Of a stretch of DNA of 33,601 bases, positions 22,601 through 29,934 are shown one piece after another. Positions within the stretch are counted from its first letter, which is position 1. Each line of letters opens with the position of its first letter. This stretch comes from Geobacter sp. GTDB lineage: Bacteria > Desulfobacterota > Desulfuromonadia > Geobacterales > DSM-12255. Location: the NCBI GenBank assembly GCA_009886125.1, contig VFJK01000046.1:1-33601 (forward strand). The letters run 5' to 3'. The position numbers and the translations under genes are program-made. The notes under the pieces were generated by a model that saw nothing but the letters and a program-made list of their open reading frames with translations, searched no databases and had not been told where the DNA came from.

Positions 22601-24336
22601 GGCAAAGACGTGAGGAAATCAGTCGCTATAAATGTTCCATGCTCAGTCAGTCCTCTGATTCTATAGTACTTCTGCATCTCCAGATCGAACCTGAGTCTAT
22701 CAAGAGATGGTATCTGTATCCCTTCACCGCTCGACCCGGCTTCGATGAAGAATCTTTCCGGAAGAGTGTCATCACTGGCTGAAAATCCATTCGAGCAGTT
22801 GTAGAAGCGTTCAGTCAGATAGATGTTTCTGCCGATCTCCTTTAACCTTTGCGGGGTAAACTCTTCCCCGGTGGCTGCTGTCAAAAGTTCAGCATACTCT
22901 TCCAGACTTGCACCGAAGAAAGAGAATTTGCAGGCAACCAGAGAATCTATTGCGGCGTTGGCGTCCTCGGCCAGGCTGATTATTCTCGCTTTGCCGTCAA
23001 AAGAGAATCTGTCAGTTGCAACCGGTTTTCTGAGTATTTCATGCGAGACAGGATACGCTCTCAGATGACAACCGCCACGATTACTGGTGCAGTAGGCGAG
23101 CGCCATACCGTATGCGCCTCTGGGATCGTAGGCAGGCAGTTCAAGGCTTTTTACCGTCATTGAGAGATCCGGTCTGCCAATACTCTCCGTATAGCGACGG
23201 GACCCCTGAGAAAGTGAAATCCCTTCTCCAGTCATGGAAGCAATATTGCGAAGGAGGTCGTCGACCTCTGCCGGAGACGGGAATCTTCCTCTTGCCTCAC
23301 CAAAAGCTGAAAGGGTTGCAGCTGCGGAAATCGTATCCATACCGAGTCTGTTACAGAGTGTGTTTGACTTGACGATAGACGCCAGTGAAGAAATCCCGTT
23401 GAGAGCGCCGAAGTGCGAGACGGTTTCATATTCCGGCAGTGGCTCCCCTTCCTTCGTGCTCTTTTTGCACTGAATCGGGCAGCCGTAGCAACCATCCTTT
23501 TTTGCTCCGCACTCCTGCCTGATTGCAATACCGGAGTATGCTGAAGAGTCAGCAAAAACGGTCTTTCTGAAGTTTTCAGTGGGAGCCATCCGCCGTTGAC
23601 GCATCAGATCTACAAGAGCAGGTGTACCGTACTCGGCTATTCCAAGTTCGCCGAAAATGACCGGAGAAGCCCTGAAAAGTCTCAAGACATCGTTTCTGGC
23701 ACTGTCGAAGAGTTTTTTGTCCGCTATCTCCGTTTTACCGGTGCCATTAACGACAATCGCCTTTAGCCGCTTCGACCCCATGACAGCACCGAGTCCACCC
23801 CGACCGACAGAGTTACCCTCACCCATCATGATGTTAGCAAAAAGCACCCCGTTCTCGCCGGCAGGACCGATTGCAGCCACGCTGCCACGATCCGCCAAAG
23901 CAGTGACCGTCTCCTTTACATCACGGCCCCAGAGGGCATCAGCAGGAAGGAGACTGACTACAGCATCTTCGATTGAAAGAGTAACCGGTGTCTTGCTGCG
24001 ACCGGTTATAAAGAGTGCATCTACGCCGGAGGATTTGAGTCGCCAGGCAAACCTCCCGCCGGCAGAACAGTCGTATATGGTACCGGTAAGAGGTGATCGG
24101 GAGACAACTGAGAGCCTGGCAGCAGTTGGTGCGGATGTCCCGCAAAGCGGTCCGACAGAAAATATCAGGGGAATAGCCGGGTCATCAGGCTGAAGCTGGA
24201 AGAAGTCACGCATCAAGCGGACACCAAGACCTCTCCCCCCGAGATAGGCATGAAGAATTTCCTGCGGCAACTCCTCCCGGGCTATAGAACCAGTGGTGAG
24301 ATCGACTCTGAGGATCTTTCCGTTCCAGCCGAACAT
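22597..24336 (-). CDS. Aldehyde:ferredoxin oxidoreductase family protein (tungstopterin, 4Fe-4S)
   Basis: 579 residues spanning the full AOR family: the N-terminal domain (NGKILRVDLTTG, YLGGRGLG, FSVGPLCGTSAP) and the middle and C-terminal domains. The 4Fe-4S ligands are Cys283, Cys286, Cys290 (GCYGCPIQC) and Cys469 (VACKF), with AOR spacing. The pterin-binding region (GRGGLGAVMGSKRLKAI) is present. The family oxidises aldehydes to acids with ferredoxin as acceptor, or works in reverse, using tungsten or molybdenum. It starts 4 bp after manC and overlaps the TonB-like gene. No signal peptide, so cytoplasmic. The substrate cannot be assigned; AOR-like enzymes of anaerobic deltaproteobacteria may act on aliphatic or aromatic aldehydes. 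Confidence 0.93.
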   Translation of the reverse strand: MFGWNGKILRVDLTTGSIAREELPQEILHAYLGGRGLGVRLMRDFFQLQPDDPAIPLIFSVGPLCGTSAPTAARLSVVSRSPLTGTIYDCSAGGRFAWRLKSSGVDALFITGRSKTPVTLSIEDAVVSLLPADALWGRDVKETVTALADRGSVAAIGPAGENGVLFANIMMGEGNSVGRGGLGAVMGSKRLKAIVVNGTGKTEIADKKLFDSARNDVLRLFRASPVIFGELGIAEYGTPALVDLMRQRRMAPTENFRKTVFADSSAYSGIAIRQECGAKKDGCYGCPIQCKKSTKEGEPLPEYETVSHFGALNGISSLASIVKSNTLCNRLGMDTISAAATLSAFGEARGRFPSPAEVDDLLRNIASMTGEGISLSQGSRRYTESIGRPDLSMTVKSLELPAYDPRGAYGMALAYCTSNRGGCHLRAYPVSHEILRKPVATDRFSFDGKARIISLAEDANAAIDSLVACKFSFFGASLEEYAELLTAATGEEFTPQRLKEIGRNIYLTERFYNCSNGFSASDDTLPERFFIEAGSSGEGIQIPSLDRLRFDLEMQKYYRIRGLTEHGTFIATDFLTSLP

Positions 24337-24340
24337 GCTT

Positions 24341-25417
24341 TTAGAGGTACTCCGTGAGGTTCAGCAGCTGAAGTTCTTCCACTATTTTTTTTACATCCTG
24401 GGCCCGGTCACTGCGGCAGACCAGAAGAGCATCAGGAGTGTCGACGATAATCAGATTGTGCACTCCGACGAGTGCGGTCATCTTCCCCCCGCCGTAAACC
24501 ATGCTGCCTGAAGAGTCTATTGAGATCAGGCCCCTGGTTTCAATAGTGACAATACCGTCTTTATCGCCTTCGATCACTTCAGGGAGAGCACTCCAACTGC
24601 CGACGTCGCTCCAGCCGAAGCTCGCAGGGATGACCTTCACTGAATCAGCACGCTCCATGACACCGTAGTCTATGGATTCGCTCCTTAATGTCAGATAGAG
24701 AGCATTTATCTGGGGTTTCAGCTGTTCAAGCTCCCAATTTGCAGTTCCGAACCGTATCCCCCCGACAGCAACTGCGAGATCGGGCATCTGCGCTGAGAGC
24801 TCTTTCCGGATAGCTGAGACCTTCCAGATAAACATGCCGCTGTTCCAGAAGAAATTTCGTGCATCAAGAAACTCCGCAGCTCTGGCGGCATCAGGTTTCT
24901 CAATAAAACGTTTGACCGGCAGAGCAGTCCCGTCACCTTCATTGGTGGCGGCTTCGATGTAGCCGTAGCCTGTCTCTGGACGTGTCGGTTCGATCCCGAG
25001 AGTGATCAGTGAACCTGCCGAAGCTTCATCACAGGCAATGCTCACGACCCTGCAGAACTCCTCTTCATTCCTGATGTAGTGATCAGCAGGGAGGACCAGC
25101 ATGGTCGCATCCGGGTCGTGATGAGCAATGATAGCAGCTGCAAGAGCAATAGCAGGGGCAGTGTTACGGCCGACAGGCTCCTCTACGATATCTATTGGAA
25201 AAGCAGTGTACCCTGAAAGCTGCCGGGCAGTCTCTTCGGACTGATGGACATTCGTAACGATCATGACTCTTTCAGGATTCAGAGGAAGCACTCTGTCCAG
25301 AGTCCTCTGCAACATCGATTTCCCTCCGAAAACCGACATCAACTGTTTTGGGCTCTTTATCCTCGAAAGCGGCCAGAAACGTGTCCCTGACCCGCCTGCC
25401 ATAATGACTACGTACAT
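24341..25417 (-). CDS. manC: Mannose-1-phosphate guanylyltransferase
   Basis: 358 residues of the nucleotidyltransferase type. The signature GGSGTRFWPLSR starts at residue 8, followed by PKQLMSVFG, VEEPVGRNTAPAIALAA, VLPADHYI, ETGYGYIE and FIEKPD. It makes GDP-mannose from mannose-1-phosphate and GTP. It lacks the C-terminal phosphomannose isomerase domain of bifunctional ManC/AlgA, so it is the single-domain form. AGGAGA precedes the ATG. GDP-mannose could feed the glycosyltransferase encoded at 17174-17917 or surface polysaccharide synthesis (inference). Confidence 0.95.
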   Translation of the reverse strand: MYVVIMAGGSGTRFWPLSRIKSPKQLMSVFGGKSMLQRTLDRVLPLNPERVMIVTNVHQSEETARQLSGYTAFPIDIVEEPVGRNTAPAIALAAAIIAHHDPDATMLVLPADHYIRNEEEFCRVVSIACDEASAGSLITLGIEPTRPETGYGYIEAATNEGDGTALPVKRFIEKPDAARAAEFLDARNFFWNSGMFIWKVSAIRKELSAQMPDLAVAVGGIRFGTANWELEQLKPQINALYLTLRSESIDYGVMERADSVKVIPASFGWSDVGSWSALPEVIEGDKDGIVTIETRGLISIDSSGSMVYGGGKMTALVGVHNLIIVDTPDALLVCRSDRAQDVKKIVEELQLLNLTEYL

Positions 25418-25427
25418 TGAATGTCTC

Positions 25428-26774
25428 CTACTGTCCGCTTATCTCAAGTGAGTGTATTCTGAGTGACGGTGAGCCGACCTGACTGAAAAAACGGAGATCA
25501 TCCCCGATCATCTCGACATTCCTGAAAACGTCAAGTACATTCCCGGAAAGTGCGACACCCTTTACCGGGACCGTAACGTGACCATCTTCGACAAGAAATC
25601 CGGTCGCTCCTATTGAAAAATCTCCGGAAACAGGATTCGCGGTATGCATCCCTATAACCGAAGTAATCATCATCCCTTTTCCTATGCCAGAAAGCATAGC
25701 AATCGAGGATGAAGAGCCATTCTCAATAAAGAAATTGCTGATCCCGAGATGCGGGAGTCCTTTCACACCGGCTCTGGAGGAGTTCCCGGTTGATTCAGCC
25801 CCCATTCTGGCAGCATAGGCAGTATCGAAAAGATACCCTTTGACGATTCCCTCCTCGACCAGGACCGTATTTTGGACCGGAACACCTTCGCCATCGAACG
25901 GTGCCGTAGCCAGTCCACCCTTAAGCGAACCGTCGTCTCTGATCCGGATGATATCGGCGAAAAGACACTCACCGACCTTCCCCTTCAGCAACGATTTACC
26001 CTTATGAATGTTTTCAGCACTGAATGAAGGGGCCAGCAGCTCAAGAAAATCCGCAGCCACATGATTCTCAAGGATGACCGGGCAACACATCCCCGGTGTC
26101 CTCACCGCACCAAGCTGCCTGAGAGCCCGCACTGCGGCTCCTTCAGCTATAACGACTATATCGATTCCATCAAACCGGTTGGAATGCCCGAACTCCCAGC
26201 CCATCTGTGAGTCACCGTCTGATTCTGCGATCGCGGAGACAGAGCTTGAGAAAGCTGTTCCGGAGTAGTCACCGCATAGACCTCGCGAATTGCGAAGATG
26301 AACAGAATATATCGATTCGCCGTACACAGCTTTTCGAACCCGTTTTATCCTGGAGTCCTGAGCGAGTGTCACTCTTTCAAGCTCAAGGGCACGTTCGACC
26401 TTGCTGCCCGGATCTACTTTCAGAACATCAGGGTCGAATAGCTCCGGCATATCACCGTAGACAGCAGCAGGGGGAAGGAGGCCGAAGGGGTCGGGGGTCT
26501 GCATTGCAGCACCGACACAGGAGGAGTCGATCATTCGTTCAAGGTCTGAGTCTGAAAAAGCTGAAGCGTATGAAAACCCTACACCTGAATCCTTCAGCAC
26601 TCGTACGGCAACAGCGACAGGTTCTGCAGTCTTGAATGAATCGACTTTGGAATCCTTCACTTCGATCGACAGGGTCCGGGAATGACCCGTCATGATCTCG
26701 TAGCCATCAAGTTGACGTTTCGTCAAAAGCCGCTCGACCCGCTCTGCTATCTCAACGATTTTCACGTTGCTCAC
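25428..26774 (-). CDS. pmbA: TldD/PmbA family protein, TldE (PmbA) subunit
   Basis: 448 residues with the PmbA/TldE pattern: a variable N-terminal domain (about 1-200), then the conserved C-terminal barrel with LLKGKVGECLF, DGEGVPVQNTVLVEEGIVKGYLFDT and NSSR. It lacks the HExxxH zinc motif that marks the catalytic TldD partner, so it is the non-metal subunit. The TldD-TldE pair is a protease that degrades or matures certain modified peptides and antitoxins. No tldD was seen in the window. Initiation is at GTG 26774, with a second in-frame GTG at 26765 nearer to GGTGAG; the exact start is uncertain. Confidence 0.92.
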   Translation of the reverse strand: MSNVKIVEIAERVERLLTKRQLDGYEIMTGHSRTLSIEVKDSKVDSFKTAEPVAVAVRVLKDSGVGFSYASAFSDSDLERMIDSSCVGAAMQTPDPFGLLPPAAVYGDMPELFDPDVLKVDPGSKVERALELERVTLAQDSRIKRVRKAVYGESIYSVHLRNSRGLCGDYSGTAFSSSVSAIAESDGDSQMGWEFGHSNRFDGIDIVVIAEGAAVRALRQLGAVRTPGMCCPVILENHVAADFLELLAPSFSAENIHKGKSLLKGKVGECLFADIIRIRDDGSLKGGLATAPFDGEGVPVQNTVLVEEGIVKGYLFDTAYAARMGAESTGNSSRAGVKGLPHLGISNFFIENGSSSSIAMLSGIGKGMMITSVIGMHTANPVSGDFSIGATGFLVEDGHVTVPVKGVALSGNVLDVFRNVEMIGDDLRFFSQVGSPSLRIHSLEISGQ

Positions 26775-26777
26775 CGC

Positions 26778-27227
26778 TCAAAGGTCCATGGTCATAGCAA
26801 TCTCATCACAATCCGGAAACTTGACGCACTTGATGCAGTCGCTCCAGACCTTGTGAGGAAGCTGCGATTTATCGACGATTGTGAAACCGAAACGTGCGAA
26901 GAAATCGGGTTTGTAAGTCAGACAGAAAAGTTTTTTCAACCCCAGTTCGCGGGCTTCGGAAATGCAGGCAGAAACGACTTCAGTCCCTACACCCTTCCTC
27001 CCGGCATCCTCAGCTACCGCAACTGAGCGGATCTCGGCAAGATCGTCCCAGACGATATGAAGTGCTGAAACACCGAGAAGCCGGCCTGACTCTTCAATAA
27101 TATAGAAATCCCTTATGGCCTCATACAGCTCAGAAAGAGAGCGGGAGAGCATGTCTCCGCGATTGGCGAAGTGCGTCAGAAGTCTCTGTATCTCTTTTAC
27201 ATCGGTTATCCGGGCTTTACGCAGCAT
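26778..27227 (-). CDS. GNAT acetyltransferase, short ArgA-like N-acetylglutamate synthase
   Basis: 149 residues of a single GNAT domain with the acetyl-CoA loop in VAVAEDAGRKGVGTEVV and the LFCLTYKPDFFARFGF segment typical of ArgA C-terminal domains. The lone-GNAT form of N-acetylglutamate synthase, without the amino-acid kinase domain, occurs in actinobacteria and several deltaproteobacteria and starts arginine synthesis from glutamate. A ribosome site (GGGAG) precedes ATG 27227. It lies 18 bp after recN. Other GNAT substrates cannot be excluded without comparison. Confidence 0.85.
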   Translation of the reverse strand: MLRKARITDVKEIQRLLTHFANRGDMLSRSLSELYEAIRDFYIIEESGRLLGVSALHIVWDDLAEIRSVAVAEDAGRKGVGTEVVSACISEARELGLKKLFCLTYKPDFFARFGFTIVDKSQLPHKVWSDCIKCVKFPDCDEIAMTMDL

Positions 27228-27245
27228 GGATTCGTTCTCCCGTCA

Positions 27246-28922
27246 CTATTTCCGCTCACAGTTATCTGTTGCTGCCAGGATCATCTCGGCAGCATGCTCA
27301 CGACTCGTGCCGGTTACATGTGCACCGCCGAGCATCCGTGCTATCTCTTCGATCCTGGCTTCGTCCGAGAGCCTCGTCACATCGGTTCTGGTCCGGCCGT
27401 TGTCGATCGATTTGGACACAAGATAGTGGTTATCTGCGTAGACAGCCACCTGGGGCAGGTGCGTGATGCAGAGTACCTGCTGCCCGGATGCCACCCTTTT
27501 CAGCTTGCTGCCGACCATCGATGATGTAGCTCCGCCTATGCCGGTATCGACCTCATCGAAAACAAGAGTCGGCACATCGCTTTCGGGGTGCAGCTGCTTC
27601 ATGGCAAGCATGATCCTTGAAAGCTCTCCGCCTGAAGCTATTCTGGATAAAGGTTTCGGCTCTTCACCCGGATTCGGAGAAAAGAGGAACTCTGCTTTTT
27701 CGAAACCTGACTCTCTGGGTTCAGGCAGTTCCTCAAACTTTACCGAAAAAGCGGCATGATTCATCGCCAGTTGGTGGACCTCTGCCTCAAGAGCCGCGGC
27801 AAGCCTGATTGCGGCTTCCCTGCGAAGAGATGAGAGAGTACCGCCCTCATTTTTCAGCTGAGCTTTAAGAAGTTCTGCAGCGCACTCAAGCTCTTCTTTC
27901 GAAGTTTGACCGTCCACCAGAGCTGCAAGTTCATCCTCGATTTCCTGCATCCGGGAAAGGATGCTTTCAACAGTATCGCCGTATTTCTTTTTCAGCCTGC
28001 GGATCAGCTCCAGGCGATCCTCGACAGTTTGAAGCCTTGCCGGATCACTTTCGATCCTGGAAGAGTAATCACGCAGGGTAAGCGCTGCATCCTCCAGTTG
28101 AAGAGCCGCTGTTGAAATATCGGCAAAAAGAGGCTTCAAGGTTGGATCGATAACCGATGCGTCCGATAAAGCGGCTTTGACGGCAGCGATAATACCTAAG
28201 GCTGACTCCTCAGCACCGTAAAGAAGATCAAATGCAGAGTGTGTCTTCAAAAGGAGTTTTTCAGCATGGACAAGGAGATTCCTCTCGTGATCCAGAGACT
28301 CATCCTCGCCGGGGAGCAAAGCAGCAGTGCGAATCTCATCAAGCTGGTAGGTGAGGAGGTCCTTCTGCTTCTCGGCATCCCGTGCACCGACCTCAAGAGC
28401 AGACAACCTCTCGATGACTTTCCGGTATGAACGATATGTCGACGAGAACGCACCCTTGATCTCTTTCAGAGAAGCAAAGCTGTCCAGCATCTGAAGATGA
28501 TTATCTACTTTCAGAAGAGTCTGTGATTCATGCTGGCCGTAGATATTGATGAGAGTGCCGGCGATTTCCGAGAGTGTCGAGAGCGTTGACAAAGAGCTGT
28601 TTATAAATATCCTGTTCTTCCCTGACCGGGAGATGACCCGTTTCAGAAGGATATCGTCATCTGCATCGATCCCCTTCTCTGCCAAAGACTCGATAAGTTC
28701 CGGTTCACCGGAAATATCGAACATCGCCTCGACAGAAGCCTCTTCAGCTCCCGAGCGGATAAGGTCGGCAGAAGCTCTCCCTCCAAGGACAAGGTTGACC
28801 GCATCGATTATGATCGACTTGCCTGCCCCGGTCTCACCGGTAAGGATATTAAGTCCGCTGCTGAAAGTGATATGCAGGGAATCAATAATCGCAAAGTTTT
28901 TGATCGAAATATCAGTGAGCAT
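27246..28922 (-). CDS. recN: DNA repair protein RecN
   Basis: 558 residues of the SMC-like family: N-terminal ATPase half with Walker A GETGAGKS (29-36), a central coiled coil (about 150-370) and a C-terminal half with signature LASGGELSRIMLAMK, Walker B LVFDEVDTGIGG and switch histidine ITHLPQVA. All motifs are intact. RecN helps recombinational repair of double-strand breaks. It is 18 bp after nadK, a common nadK-recN arrangement in many bacteria, and is followed by the acetyltransferase gene. Confidence 0.97.
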   Translation of the reverse strand: MLTDISIKNFAIIDSLHITFSSGLNILTGETGAGKSIIIDAVNLVLGGRASADLIRSGAEEASVEAMFDISGEPELIESLAEKGIDADDDILLKRVISRSGKNRIFINSSLSTLSTLSEIAGTLINIYGQHESQTLLKVDNHLQMLDSFASLKEIKGAFSSTYRSYRKVIERLSALEVGARDAEKQKDLLTYQLDEIRTAALLPGEDESLDHERNLLVHAEKLLLKTHSAFDLLYGAEESALGIIAAVKAALSDASVIDPTLKPLFADISTAALQLEDAALTLRDYSSRIESDPARLQTVEDRLELIRRLKKKYGDTVESILSRMQEIEDELAALVDGQTSKEELECAAELLKAQLKNEGGTLSSLRREAAIRLAAALEAEVHQLAMNHAAFSVKFEELPEPRESGFEKAEFLFSPNPGEEPKPLSRIASGGELSRIMLAMKQLHPESDVPTLVFDEVDTGIGGATSSMVGSKLKRVASGQQVLCITHLPQVAVYADNHYLVSKSIDNGRTRTDVTRLSDEARIEEIARMLGGAHVTGTSREHAAEMILAATDNCERK

Positions 28923-28940
28923 TATTTTGCAAGAGTCCTG

Positions 28941-29795
28941 CTATCTCTCCCCCCACTTCAGCTTTGTCCGAAGCACGGCAAAATAGTCCCTCTCCTTTGA
29001 CATCACAAGTTTGGCGGTATGGCGTGCCCTCCGGACGTGAATCATATCCCCTGAGCGGAGTTCAAGACCCACCTGACCATCAAGCGTCAGATAGATATCC
29101 TCGTCATCAAGCGAGTTAACCGTCACTTCGACATCAGAACCATCATCAATGACAATCGGCCGGTTTGTGAGTGTATGAGGACATATGGGGGTTATGACTA
29201 TGCAGTTCATGGAGGGATTCACAATTGGTCCGCCAGCAGAGAGTGAATATCCGGTAGACCCTGTAGGAGTGCTGATTATAAGACCATCTGCCTTGAACGT
29301 GGTGAGATCCAGCGAGTTCACCTTTGTTTTAAGATCAACGATTCGTGCAAGCGCACCTTTGTTTATGACAACGTCATTGAGCACAAGATGGGAAGCCATC
29401 TCCTTCCCGTCCCTGGTCACTACTGCATGAAGCATCAGCCTTTCAGAAACGCGGTAATCTCCCTTAAGGCATTTTTCCAGCGCCGGATAGAGCTCATCCA
29501 GTGCAATTTCAGTGAGAAAACCGAGGCTGCCGAGATTGACTCCCAGGATCGGGATATCACGTTCACCGATTATCCTTGCAGTTGAAATGAGCGTTCCGTC
29601 ACCGCCAAGGACTACAACCATATCCGCACGCGAGGGGATATCTTCAGCAGCGACACCAGGGCAGGCCAGATGCCGGGCAAGATGAGCCTCTACCAGAGGT
29701 TCGCATCCATGCTTTTGAAGCCAGCTGAAAAGTTCCCCGGCAACCCCTTGACAGCGTGGATCATGCACCTTTGCGAAAACAGCGATTTTTTTCAT
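28941..29795 (-). CDS. nadK: NAD kinase
   Basis: 284 residues with GGDGT at 64-68, NLGSLGFLTE, the substrate region DGLIISTPTGSTGYSLSAGGP and a conserved C-terminal beta region. It phosphorylates NAD to NADP with ATP. I choose ATG 29795 because AGAGG lies about nine bases upstream and a promoter places transcription start near 29810. A longer reading from 29846 begins inside that promoter and adds 17 poorly conserved residues. It is the first gene of an operon of recN, ArgA-like, pmbA, manC, AOR and TonB-like genes. Confidence 0.95.
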   Translation of the reverse strand: MKKIAVFAKVHDPRCQGVAGELFSWLQKHGCEPLVEAHLARHLACPGVAAEDIPSRADMVVVLGGDGTLISTARIIGERDIPILGVNLGSLGFLTEIALDELYPALEKCLKGDYRVSERLMLHAVVTRDGKEMASHLVLNDVVINKGALARIVDLKTKVNSLDLTTFKADGLIISTPTGSTGYSLSAGGPIVNPSMNCIVITPICPHTLTNRPIVIDDGSDVEVTVNSLDDEDIYLTLDGQVGLELRSGDMIHVRRARHTAKLVMSKERDYFAVLRTKLKWGER

Positions 29796-29816
29796 CTGAA
29801 GTGCCCTCTGCCTCTG

Positions 29817-29846
29817 TTTATAGATGATTTTAGTAGCACGGTTCAA
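29817..29846 (-). promoter_or_regulatory. Sigma-70 promoter upstream of nadK
   Basis: The minus strand reads TTGAAC (29841-29846), 18 bases, TATAAA (29817-29822), giving 4/6 and 5/6 matches. The predicted start near 29810 leaves a very short leader (about 15 bases) containing the AGAGG site. This supports the shorter NadK start. Confidence 0.55.
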
Positions 29847-29881
29847 TATAGTGTGTCTATGGAAAACCAGAATATATCAGC

Positions 29882-29887
29882 TATAAT
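29882..29887 (+). promoter_or_regulatory. Perfect -10 element upstream of glycogen phosphorylase
   Basis: TATAAT on the plus strand about 48 bases before the ATG at 29935. No good -35 box is present at 16-18 bases upstream (only weak matches near TATGGA), so an activator or an extended element may be needed. It is divergent from the nadK promoter in the same short gap (29796-29934). Confidence 0.4.
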
Positions 29888-29934
29888 AAATCATTTGAAT
29901 CCGGCTCACATAGTCCTTCCCGAAAGAGGTCAAC

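Noticed and set aside
26778-27227. Toxin or antibiotic acetyltransferase
   Set aside because: The domain resembles the ArgA C-terminal GNAT more closely, and nothing nearby suggests an antitoxin or resistance context.
29796-29846. Longer NAD kinase from 29846
   Set aside because: The extra codons fall inside the predicted nadK promoter; the ATG at 29795 has a ribosome site.
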